From contig QHVI01000014.1 in NCBI GenBank assembly GCA_003223515.1, forward strand, positions 62,001-126,000: 64,000 nt of DNA. The letters run 5' to 3'. Both the position numbers and the translations under genes were made by a program. Source of the stretch: Candidatus Angelobacter sp. Gp1-AA117. GTDB taxonomy: Bacteria; Acidobacteriota; Terriglobia; Terriglobales; Acidobacteriaceae. The notes under the pieces were generated by a model. It did no database searches and was not told where the DNA came from. It saw only the letters and a list, made by a program, of their open reading frames with translations. This document shows, piece by piece, positions 24,201-33,167 of the stretch (its first letter is position 1; every line of letters starts with the position of its first letter).

Positions 24201-27200
24201 ATGCGGCTGTCCAGCCCGCCCAGGTCGCTGAGCGGCATTTCGATTTGCAGTTCCGGAGCGATGACCTGCGCCGCCTGGCCTTCGACTTCAATGAATGTGG
24301 TCCGCAGGCTTTCATGCCGCTGCACCACCGCGTGGATCGCCCCACAAAGTGCCGCGTGATCCAGCTTGCCGCGCAACCGCAAGGCTGCGGGAATGTGGTA
24401 CTGCACGCTGCTTTTTTCAAGCTGGTCAATGAACCACAATCTCTGTTGAGCATAAGAAAGAGGCAGGCGCTCAGGACGCGCTTGCGGGGCCAGTGGAATC
24501 CTCGCCGCGGACGCCTGCGGCAAATGTGCAGCCAGCGATTCCACTGTAGGAAATTCAAAGATCGTCCGCATCGGCAGATCGACTGCCAGCGTGGTCCGGA
24601 TGCGGCTCACCAGTCGCGTGGCGAGCAGCGAGTGTCCACCCGCTTCAAAGAAATTGTCGCCGATGCTGATCCGTTCCGCCGCCAGAACTTCAGCGAACAT
24701 TTCACACAGCATCTCTTCCACCGGGGTGCGGGGAGCGCGATAGGAATGCAACGAACTTTTACGCTCTGGCTTCGGCAGGGCTGCGCGATCCAGCTTGCCG
24801 TTGACCGTCAATGGTAAGGCCTCGAGGAACACAAGATCCGAGGGCGACATGTGCGCCGGAAGCCGTTCTTTCAGCCCACGGCTTACATTTTCTGGGTTCA
24901 GCGTAATTCCCGCTGCCGGCACCACGTAGGCCGCCAGCCGTTTGCCCTCCGTGTTATCCTGCCAGGCCAGCACCGCACACTGGCTTACTCCTTCCATCTG
25001 GCTGAGAACGGCCTCGATCTCCTGCGGCTCCACGCGAAAACCGCGCACTTTCACCTGCCGGTCGGCACGGCCCAGAAATTCCAGCGCTCCGTCACGGTTG
25101 CACCGTACCAGGTCTCCGGTCCGGTACATGCGCGTTCCGGAATTGCCGTATGGGTCAGCAATAAAACGTTCAGCGGTGAAGGCTGGCTCATTCAGGTATC
25201 CGCGTGCCAGGCCAACTCCGGCTACATACAGCTCTCCGGTCACTCCCAGAGGAACAGGCTGGAGCCTCGCATCCAGAACGTAGGCCCGCGTCTGCCGGAT
25301 GGGAAACCCAATAGGGACTCCAAAGCTCAGGCTGTCTTCTTTTCTGACTGGATAGGAGCAGGAGAATGTCGTGTTCTCCGTAGGCCCGTATCCATTGATC
25401 ACCTGGCAATCGGGATGAGCTTGCACGACTCGTCTCACGTGATCAGCCGAGAGAACGTCGCCGCCCGCGAGCAGTTGTCTTATTCCTGATAAGACATTCA
25501 CGTCGCTTTCGACAACCTCATGGAACAATCCGGCGGTGAGCCACAATGTATTCACCCGTTCTTGAGCAAGAACATTCCCCAGCTCGTGCGCTGATACCGG
25601 TCCCGCGGGCATGACCACCACGCACCCGCCATTCAAGAGCGCGCCCCATATCTCAAAGGTCGCCGCGTCAAAGCTCAGTGGGGCCAGTTGCAGGATTCGT
25701 GAGTCGCCATCCAGCTTCACATAATTGGGCTCGCAGACGAGACGGACGATGCTGGCGTGCGTCACCAGCACTCCCTTCGGACGGCCTGTGGAGCCGGAAG
25801 TGTAGTTCACATAGGCGGCCATCTCTGGCGAAGAAACCGGCAGCAGATCGGGCTTATGAATTTCTGTTGCTGTCAGCTCCACCGCAATTACGTGCTCAAC
25901 CATCTCTTGGTATTCACTTCGGCTGGCATTCAGCGTGATGACGTGCCGCAATCCGGCATCCGCAATCATTTCTTTCTTTCGCGCCGCCGGATATTCAGGA
26001 GCAATCGGAACATAAGCGCCACCGGCCTTGAGGATTGCAAGCAGCGCGACGATCATCTCTGCCGAGCGTTCCAGCGCCACACCCACCAGTGTTTCAGCCG
26101 TCACATTCAGTTGCCGTAACCAGTGAGCAACGGTGTCTGCCCGCGCATTCAGCTCGCCATACGTAAGCCTCTGCTCCCCGCAAATGACTGCCTCTGCATC
26201 TGGCCGGCGCGACACCTGTTGCTCGAACAGCATGACCACGCTTGCCTCCGGCAGACCTCCCTCGGTGGCATCTAGCTGCTCGAACAAGAGTTGCCGCTCT
26301 TCCCCATCAAGCATCTCCAGGCCGTGCAGCGGCACATCCGGAGCATCGAGAATCGCCTCCATCAAATGCGCGAAATGGCGGACCATCTGCTCCATGCGCC
26401 AGCCGTCGAACAAATCACGGTTGTAAAGCCAGAAGATCTCCAGTTGGCCTTCATGTTCCCGCGCATGAATCTCAAGATCATGACGCACGCGCAGTTCATC
26501 ACTGTTCAGCGGCGTGACCTTGAGTCCCGGCAACTGCAATGCGTGCTCGGGAGCATTCTGCAGCGCAAACACAACTTGAAAGATCGGCGTTATGTTCAGG
26601 GTGCGGTGTGGCGCGAGTTCTTCGACCAGCCTTTCGAAGGGCACGTCCTGGTGCTTGTAGGCCTCGAGCACTGTCGCGCGCACCGCACTCAGCAACTTCA
26701 CAAAGCTGCTTTCTTCATTCACGCGCACGCGCATGGCCAGCGAATTCACGAAAAAGCCGATGGCATCTTCAAGCTGCCGCTCCTGGCGGTTGGCGATGGG
26801 AGATCCGGTCACCACATCAGGCTGGCCGCTGTAACGTTCGAGCAGCACAGCCAGCGCAGAAAGCAAGCCTATATATAAAGTTGCGCTGCTGGCATGAATC
26901 AGTCGCTTGAACCGGCCCAGTTGCTCGCCCGGAATCGTGATCCGGCACAGGTCAGCCGCGAATGTCTGCTGTGGCCCGCGTGGCCTGTCCAGAGGCAGTC
27001 CCAGCTCTGCCGGAGCACCCGCAAGATGTTCCTTCCAGAAATCCAGTTGTTCCACCAGCGTTCCCGCCTCCAGCCATGAGCGCTGCCATAATGTGAAATC
27101 CGCATATTGAATTGCCGGCGGCTGCAGCGCGTCCTCCCGTTGCCCATTCTGAAACGCATCGTAAAGCGCCATGAACTCGCGGTTGAAGACGCCGCCAGAC

Positions 27201-30200
27201 CAGCCATCGCAGATAATGTGATGGGTGCTGAGCAGCAGAACGTGCTCCTCCGCTCCCAGCCTTATCACCCTTGGACGCAGCAATGGCCCCTGCGCCAGGT
27301 CGAATTTCTCATTCCATTCCTGCCGCAGTCGTTCAGCCATCCTGTTCTTCTGGCTTTCATCATCCAGTGCGGACAGGTCTTCTACAGCAAGAGAAATCTG
27401 CAACTCCGGCAGGATGACCTGCTCTGGCTCTCCATCATGGCCATGGCGGAAGCAGGTGCGCAGAATTTCGTGCCGCTCCACAATGGTGTTGATCGCCCAC
27501 TGGAGTGCTTCGTGATCGAACTTCCCGCTCAGGCGCAAAGCCTCAGTGAGGTTGTATTGAATGCTCGATCCTTCCAGTTGATCAATAAACCACAGCCGCT
27601 GCTGTGCATAGGAAAGCGGCAGGTGCGCCGGGCGCTCTTGCGGCTTGAGCACCGGACGCAGCTTGTCAGCCTCCACCATTCTCTGGGCGAGCTCGGCAAC
27701 CGTGGAGGCATTGAACACTTCGGCCAGGCGCAACTCTTTCCCCAGCACCGACCGCACTCGTCCTGCCAGGCGCATTGCCGCCAGCGAGTGTCCGCCTAGG
27801 TCAAAGAAATTATCTTCCGGGCTCACCTGCTCCAGCCCCAAGACTTCCGCAAACACTTCACACAGGGCTTCCTCTTCGGGCGTGCGTGGTGCGTAGCGTG
27901 CGCCATTGTTGCGCTCCGGGACCGGCAATGCATGGCGATCCAGCTTCCCGCCGGAGGTCACCGGTAATGACGGCAGCACCACCAATGCGCTGGGCCACAT
28001 GTATTTAGGCAGGCTCTGCTGCACGTAACTCCGCAGTTCTGGAACCACAATTTTCGTCTGTACCTTCGGCGCAACATATGCCGCCAGATACTTCCCGCCT
28101 GCTCCATCGTTGCGCGCTACCACTGCCGCCTGTTCCACCTGCGGATAGCTGCGTAATGCGGCCTCTATTTCCCCCAACTCGATGCGGTTGCCACGTATCT
28201 TGACCTGATGGTCGGTGCGTCCTACGAACTCCAGGTTCCCATCCGCGCGCCAACGCACGCGATCGCCGCTTCGGTATAGACGCGCCCCGGCAGTCTGTGA
28301 AAATGGGTCAGGCATGAATCTTTCCGCCGTCAACTCCGGATGATTCTGATACCCGCGTGCAACACCTGATCCGCCAATGAACAACTCCCCTGCAATTCCC
28401 GCCGGGAGCGGTTGCAGGTTTGCGTCCAGAACGTAAACGCGTGTATTCGCAATCGGCTTTCCTATGCACACATCTTCCGGAAAAACTCTCTCCGCTAAGA
28501 CTGAGTTGGCCGTCGCCTCAGTCGGTCCGTAGATATTGGAAATCTTCAGTTCCGGCAGGATCTTGAGAGACTGTTCAACCAGCTCAGGGGTGCAACTTTC
28601 TCCTCCCAGCCACAGTTGCGCCAGGTTTCGCGGAACAATTTCCTTGCGTCTCGTGAATTCCTCGAGCATCTGTTGCCACAGCGAAGGCACACAGTTGAGC
28701 GCCATCCGGCCAAGCCCGGACATTCGCGCAAATATCTTTTCCGGATCGGCCACAAGATCGGCAAAAACACAGACAGTGCGGCCCGTCAGCAGAGGTCCCA
28801 GGATCTGCTTCAGCGATGCGTCGAAACCCAGGCTGCTGATTGCAGGCAGAGAATCGACGTCTTTCAATAAAAATTCTTTTACCCACAGCAGGTAGTTGAG
28901 CAGGCTGCCGTATTCAACCACCACTCCCTTGGGTGTACCCGTAGAGCCGGAGGTATAGATAACATAGGCGGCATTCCCCGGCTCTGCAATCACGGCGGGA
29001 TTGCTTTCGTGATCCCCCCGAGTCAGCGCAGCATCATCGTCCAGATAAATGATCTTCCCGATAGTCTCCGGCAGTATGTGCCCCAGAGCTCGCTCGCTCA
29101 GCAGTGCTGCAAGCTGGCTGTCGTTCACGATATGGCGCAAGCGCCTTGACGGATCATCGGGACTCAATGGAACGTAAGCTCCGCCTGCTTTGAGAACCGC
29201 CAGAACAGCCGTAACCATCCTCGCGGAGCGCCGCACACAGATGCCAACGCGAACCTCGGGACCAATACCAAGTCGTCTCAGAGAATGCGCAAGCTGGTTC
29301 GCCTGCCGGTTCAGCTCCGCGTAGGTCAGGCGTTCAGCATCATCTGCCACAGCCATTGCGCCCGGTGTTCGCTCTGCCTGCTGCTCCAATAGAGTCTGTA
29401 AAGTTGCAGCCGGATAACTTCGCTCTGTCCTGTTCCACTCATAGAGGATCTGCTGCCGCTCTTCCCTGCCCAGCAATGATAATTCACAGACTTGCTGCAG
29501 AGGATTCTCAGCCATAGCGGCGAGCAGTTGCTGCACCTGCTTCAGGATGGTTCGGATGGCACGTGGGCTGAAGCGTCGCCGGTCATAGATGATGCGCAGC
29601 AGGAATTCTTCCTCGGGTTCAACCCGCAACACCAGCGGATACGTAGCGCCGCCGAAAGCGCGGTTCGAAATAAACCGGATGTTTCCATGCTGTTCCTGCG
29701 CTTCCGTTGCGACGGGATGGTTTTCATACACCAGGAAACTTTCAAACAGCGGCAGCGCGCCCGGCACCTCGCTCCAACTCTTGATCTCTACCAGCGAGCT
29801 GTATTCATAGCTGCCCATCTCCATCTGGTGGTTCTGGATCGTCCTGAGCCACTCCATCAACTGCTGCTCGCCGCCAACCGGCACTCTCAGGGGCAAGGTA
29901 TTGGCCAGCATGCCTGCCATGGATTCCACGCCAGGCAATGAAACTGGCCGTCCCGAGACTGTCACGCCAAAAACTACATCGCTGCTGGCGCCGTAGAATC
30001 CTATAAGCCGTGCCCATGCGGCTTCAAAAAATGTGCTCAGGGTGATCCGGTGCCGCCGGGCAATGGTTTGCAGTTCAGTCGCTATCTCGCGCTCCAGCAC
30101 CGCGGAGAGTTCAGGATATTCCAGCGCACTATCAGACGCACTGAGCTTCAGATCCTCAACTCCGAGAACCGTGGGAGAGGTGAACCCTTTTAAGGTCTTC

Positions 30201-30793
30201 CGCCAGAATGCTTCGGCGTCAGCTTTGTTCTGCTGCTGGATCCATGCGATAAACTCCCGGTAGGGCCGCGAATTCGGCAGATCTAATTCCCGCCCGTCGC
30301 AAAATGCTTTGTAATAGGCTGAGAGTTCTCCCAGGATAATATTGGCCGACCAGCCATCCAGCAAAAGGTGGGAATAATTCCAGATGAATTGAATGCGTCC
30401 GGCGCTCAGGCGCATCAATCCTATGCGCATCAGTGGCGCCTGCGCCGGATCGAAACCCCGCCGGTGTTCTTCCCGCAGATATTCCTGCAGCCGGGATTCC
30501 TGCTCTTGCTCGCTGAAGCCGCTCCAGCCTCGTTCATCCCATGTTAGAGTGACCTGCTGCCGGACCACTTGCAGAGGCTTGGGAACTTTTTGCCAGACAA
30601 ATGAGGTGCGTAGAACTGTGTGCCGTTCCAGCAGCTTCTGCCACGCTCGCTTGAACGCGCTGGAATCAAAATGTCCCTCGATGATGAAATTGAGATGCAC
30701 AACATACGCACCGCTCCCGGTCTCCAGCAGGATGTGAAACAGCATTCCTTCCTGCAAAGGTGAAAGCGGGTAAATGTCTTGAACGTTTCTCAT
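21266..30793 (-). CDS. Three-module NRPS, C-A-T/C-A-T/C-A-T
   Basis: 3175 aa, first gene of the left operon. The protein begins directly with a C domain (YPLSPLQEGMLFH), the type that usually follows an E domain or accepts from another protein. Its active motif is SHLLLDG (near 144); the second His is kept. Module 1 A (TSGSTG near 613) has code DAKNWGIANK, which I cannot assign. T near 999. Module 2: C (HHIICDG), A (near 1664) code DAFWLGGTFK, Val; T near 2051. Module 3: C (HHIIADG), A (near 2721) code DLFNNALTYK, Ala; T (IGGHSI near 3101). The C-terminus is basic and helical, a plausible docking tail to the PKS whose start overlaps this stop by ATGA. All A10 lysines are present. No E or TE. 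The start has only a weak ribosome-binding site, and the promoter must lie in the divergent gap to its right. Confidence 0.95.
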   Translation of the reverse strand: MRNVQDIYPLSPLQEGMLFHILLETGSGAYVVHLNFIIEGHFDSSAFKRAWQKLLERHTVLRTSFVWQKVPKPLQVVRQQVTLTWDERGWSGFSEQEQESRLQEYLREEHRRGFDPAQAPLMRIGLMRLSAGRIQFIWNYSHLLLDGWSANIILGELSAYYKAFCDGRELDLPNSRPYREFIAWIQQQNKADAEAFWRKTLKGFTSPTVLGVEDLKLSASDSALEYPELSAVLEREIATELQTIARRHRITLSTFFEAAWARLIGFYGASSDVVFGVTVSGRPVSLPGVESMAGMLANTLPLRVPVGGEQQLMEWLRTIQNHQMEMGSYEYSSLVEIKSWSEVPGALPLFESFLVYENHPVATEAQEQHGNIRFISNRAFGGATYPLVLRVEPEEEFLLRIIYDRRRFSPRAIRTILKQVQQLLAAMAENPLQQVCELSLLGREERQQILYEWNRTERSYPAATLQTLLEQQAERTPGAMAVADDAERLTYAELNRQANQLAHSLRRLGIGPEVRVGICVRRSARMVTAVLAVLKAGGAYVPLSPDDPSRRLRHIVNDSQLAALLSERALGHILPETIGKIIYLDDDAALTRGDHESNPAVIAEPGNAAYVIYTSGSTGTPKGVVVEYGSLLNYLLWVKEFLLKDVDSLPAISSLGFDASLKQILGPLLTGRTVCVFADLVADPEKIFARMSGLGRMALNCVPSLWQQMLEEFTRRKEIVPRNLAQLWLGGESCTPELVEQSLKILPELKISNIYGPTEATANSVLAERVFPEDVCIGKPIANTRVYVLDANLQPLPAGIAGELFIGGSGVARGYQNHPELTAERFMPDPFSQTAGARLYRSGDRVRWRADGNLEFVGRTDHQVKIRGNRIELGEIEAALRSYPQVEQAAVVARNDGAGGKYLAAYVAPKVQTKIVVPELRSYVQQSLPKYMWPSALVVLPSLPVTSGGKLDRHALPVPERNNGARYAPRTPEEEALCEVFAEVLGLEQVSPEDNFFDLGGHSLAAMRLAGRVRSVLGKELRLAEVFNASTVAELAQRMVEADKLRPVLKPQERPAHLPLSYAQQRLWFIDQLEGSSIQYNLTEALRLSGKFDHEALQWAINTIVERHEILRTCFRHGHDGEPEQVILPELQISLAVEDLSALDDESQKNRMAERLRQEWNEKFDLAQGPLLRPRVIRLGAEEHVLLLSTHHIICDGWSGGVFNREFMALYDAFQNGQREDALQPPAIQYADFTLWQRSWLEAGTLVEQLDFWKEHLAGAPAELGLPLDRPRGPQQTFAADLCRITIPGEQLGRFKRLIHASSATLYIGLLSALAVLLERYSGQPDVVTGSPIANRQERQLEDAIGFFVNSLAMRVRVNEESSFVKLLSAVRATVLEAYKHQDVPFERLVEELAPHRTLNITPIFQVVFALQNAPEHALQLPGLKVTPLNSDELRVRHDLEIHAREHEGQLEIFWLYNRDLFDGWRMEQMVRHFAHLMEAILDAPDVPLHGLEMLDGEERQLLFEQLDATEGGLPEASVVMLFEQQVSRRPDAEAVICGEQRLTYGELNARADTVAHWLRQLNVTAETLVGVALERSAEMIVALLAILKAGGAYVPIAPEYPAARKKEMIADAGLRHVITLNASRSEYQEMVEHVIAVELTATEIHKPDLLPVSSPEMAAYVNYTSGSTGRPKGVLVTHASIVRLVCEPNYVKLDGDSRILQLAPLSFDAATFEIWGALLNGGCVVVMPAGPVSAHELGNVLAQERVNTLWLTAGLFHEVVESDVNVLSGIRQLLAGGDVLSADHVRRVVQAHPDCQVINGYGPTENTTFSCSYPVRKEDSLSFGVPIGFPIRQTRAYVLDARLQPVPLGVTGELYVAGVGLARGYLNEPAFTAERFIADPYGNSGTRMYRTGDLVRCNRDGALEFLGRADRQVKVRGFRVEPQEIEAVLSQMEGVSQCAVLAWQDNTEGKRLAAYVVPAAGITLNPENVSRGLKERLPAHMSPSDLVFLEALPLTVNGKLDRAALPKPERKSSLHSYRAPRTPVEEMLCEMFAEVLAAERISIGDNFFEAGGHSLLATRLVSRIRTTLAVDLPMRTIFEFPTVESLAAHLPQASAARIPLAPQARPERLPLSYAQQRLWFIDQLEKSSVQYHIPAALRLRGKLDHAALCGAIHAVVQRHESLRTTFIEVEGQAAQVIAPELQIEMPLSDLGGLDSRIRQQRIEAALRREREEAFDLAQGPLLRVKLLKLGEEEHVLLLTFHHIIADGWSLGIFNQEFIAFYEAFQPGAQNGQKLLEPLPVQYPDFALWQRAWLDQAEMARELEYWKRQLAGIPEQLVLPQDRPRQARQTFAAGVHSHALTSTQATALKRLAHSGNATLYMALLSALAVLLERYSGQKDIVIGSPIANRQEAQLEKLIGFFVNSLVMRVPVEEEQTFPQLLARVREVALAAYQHQDLPFERLVEELATRRSLNTPPIFQVMFALQNAPMTAQRIKGLEIEPIESKEMRVRLDVELHARESGEGLEFHWVYNSDLFEPWRIEQMAGHYERLLQLVSEQGGCPLWQIDFLNDEERRQLLLEWNQTELEITQGTLHASFERQVEKTPDAMAAICGKETISYRALNEQANQLAHYLQKLGAGPELRVGICITRNLDMLVGLLGILKSGAAYVALDPGYPAERVEFMLKDSAAPLLVTQKTLEPKLAFYQGRMVLLDSAEEISREHPENLRTSVMPENPAYVIYTSGSTGTPKGVAIRHSSAAILMEWATQVFLPEDLGCVLASTSICFDLSIFEIFVPLSCGGSVCFVDNVLHLGEKTGAAQITLINTVPSAMRELVRTHSVPPSVRTINLAGEVLPAELVHQIYETTRAQKVFNLYGPSEDTTYSTFALLRQDTTRHMVPIGSLVANTQAYVLDEWMKPVPVGVVGELHLAGGGLARGYLNRPELTAERFLPNPFSTPAGERMYRTGDLVRHLRDGKLEFLGRADHQVKLRGFRIELGEIENALAQYPGVSEAAVMVREDRPGDKRLVAYIVPASGQTVDVNTVRHYLQQTLPDFMVPTAMVLLAAFPQTANGKLDRKALPAPDAQTEKRKHEPPHTKLEQTIAQAWKEVLEIENVSVHDNFFDIGGHSILAKLLQAKLYTALGEEIELVYLFQFPTIASLARFLEGQHLSAEESRGETQRAAQQKQAVEKLRRARGI

Positions 30794-31221
30794 TGTGCAT
30801 TCTTACGGGTCACATGCGTGGGCCTGGACACAAGGCGAATGGCGGCGAGTCAGACCAGAGCAGGAACCAGGCTTAGAAGGATTAAAGTCCTATTATATTC
30901 AAACCTCTGCGGAATCCGGCGGGTAAACATGGTTGGGTTCGATGAAAAGTTTGGATAGCATCCGCACATGTACAACGAAAGTGCAGGTGTGTCACTTTTC
31001 TGGTGCAAAACTACTGTCAGTATGACTTAAGCATTCTTAGCACTGCTCGGACAAATGGATTTTTACGAGCGCCACTGGATAGCTTATGGATGCTTTCGAC
31101 TATAATTCGCAAAGGTAATGCTCCTGCTCAAATGAGTTGTTTTTAATTTTTTAGAGTGCTTCCGGTTTGCCGGTCGCAACATATTCATCCTGATTAGTCT
31201 TTCTCCATAAGGTTCTTGTGA
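30794..31221. promoter_or_regulatory. Divergent intergenic region between left operon and plus-strand genes
   Basis: 428 nt with no credible ORF, between two divergently transcribed genes, so it should hold promoters for both. Candidate -10 boxes are TATAAT on the plus strand at 31101-31106 and TATAAT on the minus strand at 30892-30897. Neither has a convincing -35 at normal spacing. A small imperfect inverted repeat, GAAAGTG (30977-30983) and CACTTTTC (30993-31000), lies between them and might be an operator. AT-rich sequence precedes the decarboxylase, with TAAGG as its ribosome-binding site. No regulator gene is in the window. Confidence 0.5.
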
Positions 31222-32826
31222 ATGCTATCCAGCGGTAGTTGCTCTTTCCAGGATCACATACTCGGCCTGTTTTCGAATTCTGCGGAAGCTGAAGCGAATT
31301 ACGCTGCTGCCCGCCAGCGCCTTCTCGCCGCTTTGGCGAACTGGCGAAACCAAACTGCCAATAGTTTGTCACCAGACCCCGATTCTTCATCTCCTACGAA
31401 TTTGCTGGATTACTTCGAACAGCTTGAACGAACAGTCATTCGCAACTCCGCTGACCTGGCATCGCCATTATGTATGGGGCATATGAGCGGCATTTATCCG
31501 CGCTTCATGGCCCTGATAGGCGAATTGATTCTGTCTCTGAACCAAAACCTTGTGAAACGGGAAGCCTCGCCGGTGCTGACTCAGGTTGAACTTGAAACTC
31601 TGGCGGCGCTGCATCGGCTGATTTACAACCAGACCAGTGGCTTTTATCTCCGTCATGTTCAGGATCACGCCAGTACTCTGGGACTGGTCACCTCTGGCGG
31701 TACTCTCGGCAATCTCACTGCGCTTTGGATTGCTCGCAATCTCAGCTTCATGCCCCGCCATGATTTTCCCGGAATCGAAGCCGCCGGTATGACGCGTGCT
31801 CTTGAGCATTACGGTTATGAAAGCGCTGTGATTGTCGGCTCAAGATTGATGCATTACTCCATGGAGAAGGCCGCGGCCTTGCTTGGCCTGGGCACTCAGA
31901 ATGTTTTGCTGCTGCCCGTGGATCGTGACAATCGGCTTGAAACATCTGCGCTCCAGGATTGCATCTCCGATTGCGCCACGCATCGCAAACGAATCATTGC
32001 GGTGCTTGGCATTGCCGGGACCACCGAGTGCGGCAGCATCGATCCATTGCAAACAATTGCCGAAATCGCCCGAGCCGGCAACATCTTCTTTCACGTGGAT
32101 GCCGCCTGGGGTGGTCCGCTTTTGTTTTCTCAGCAACACCGCCGCTTATTGTCTGGGATTGAGCAGGCTGACTCCGTAGTTTTAGATGGTCACAAGCAGA
32201 TGTACCTCCCTGTGGCCGCCAGCGCGCTTCTTCTACGTGATCCCACTGCGGCACGCGCCATTGAAAAGCACAGTCATTACATGCTTCAGGAAGGCTCCGG
32301 TGACCTGGGCCGCCGTTCATTGGAAGGCTCACGCAATGGAGCCGCTTTGTTTTTTCATGCTGCCTTGCGCCTGATCGGTGAACAGGGATATGGGTTTCTC
32401 ATGGAAGAGAATCTGCGCAAATCCCGCATCATGGCTGAACTCGTTCGAATGCGGCCCGAATTTGAGCTGCTGTCCGAATCGCAGACCAATATTCTTCTCT
32501 ATCGTGGACTGCCCCTGGCTCTTCGCGGCCGCCGTATGTCTCCCTTTTCCAGTGAAGAGCATGCCGTGATCAATGCCTTCAATGAACGCCTGCAGAAGCA
32601 GCAATCACAGGCAGGCCGTACCTTTGTGTCGCGCACTACCATCGCTCTCGGAAATGCCTCCCCGGCGGCTCCTCTGGTGGCCTTGCGTGCAGTCATCACC
32701 AATCCGCTGCTCCAGCAACACCACATGCAGAGCGTGCTCGAAGATCAGGTTTCCATCATGGCAGAACTTGAGAATCAGGCTGATCGTGAAACCTCAGGCT
32801 GCTTCGCCGTCCACCCTGTCCGTTGA
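31222..32826 (+). CDS. PLP-dependent group II decarboxylase, PanP-like aspartate 1-decarboxylase
   Basis: 534 aa, cytosolic. The fold is the group II decarboxylase family (glutamate, diaminobutyrate, aromatic amino acid and PanP-type aspartate decarboxylases). Visible motifs: TSGGTLGNLTALW (phosphate binding), HVDAAWGGP (Asp to the PLP pyridine nitrogen) and LDGHKQMYLP, where the Lys forms the Schiff base. The features GHMSG, LNQNLVK and a LEGSRNG block after the Lys resemble the PanP group, which converts L-aspartate to beta-alanine; I recognise this from family memory, not a search. Length fits PanP. It is first of the plus-strand set and diverges from an NRPS operon with two beta-alanine-like A domains, which supports a precursor-supply role. 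Alternatives are glutamate or 2,4-diaminobutyrate decarboxylase. ATG chosen with TAAGG upstream. Confidence 0.85.
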   Translation: MLSSGSCSFQDHILGLFSNSAEAEANYAAARQRLLAALANWRNQTANSLSPDPDSSSPTNLLDYFEQLERTVIRNSADLASPLCMGHMSGIYPRFMALIGELILSLNQNLVKREASPVLTQVELETLAALHRLIYNQTSGFYLRHVQDHASTLGLVTSGGTLGNLTALWIARNLSFMPRHDFPGIEAAGMTRALEHYGYESAVIVGSRLMHYSMEKAAALLGLGTQNVLLLPVDRDNRLETSALQDCISDCATHRKRIIAVLGIAGTTECGSIDPLQTIAEIARAGNIFFHVDAAWGGPLLFSQQHRRLLSGIEQADSVVLDGHKQMYLPVAASALLLRDPTAARAIEKHSHYMLQEGSGDLGRRSLEGSRNGAALFFHAALRLIGEQGYGFLMEENLRKSRIMAELVRMRPEFELLSESQTNILLYRGLPLALRGRRMSPFSSEEHAVINAFNERLQKQQSQAGRTFVSRTTIALGNASPAAPLVALRAVITNPLLQQHHMQSVLEDQVSIMAELENQADRETSGCFAVHPVR

Positions 32827-33167
32827 GTCCACTTCATCCACATTCCGTGAATCGCCGGACCTTGCGGGAGATGGCCTGCCTGGAGCGCACATTCGCCTCC
32901 TGGTTGGTTTTTCAGTGCAACTTGCCAGAATTCAGCCCCAGATTCCCTCTTGACATAGTACTATTTCTAATATGTTTAATCTGTTATGGAACAGGTTGAC
33001 CGCCGGAAGCCGGTGAATGTTTTGTCGCATTTATCCCCTCATCCTGGACATCACTCAAGTTTGGTCGCGGAGAACTGTTGCGCAGTGGAACCATCAAACC
33101 CTGTTCCAGTCGCTCATCACGCTGCCTTCGGGATGGCAACAAACGTTGGGGTATCGTGGGATAATCA
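32827..33167. promoter_or_regulatory. Intergenic region with candidate promoter for the TE-containing NRPS
   Basis: 341 nt without a supported gene; the short ORFs listed here look random. The plus strand has a perfect -35 hexamer TTGACA at 32950-32955. Possible -10 sequences are TATGTT at 32971 (15-nt spacer) or TTTAAT at 32975 (19-nt spacer), neither ideal. The 10-bp palindrome ATAGTACTAT (32955-32964) sits between these elements and could be an operator. If real, the leader before the NRPS start would be about 180 nt. I see no terminator for the decarboxylase. Confidence 0.4.
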
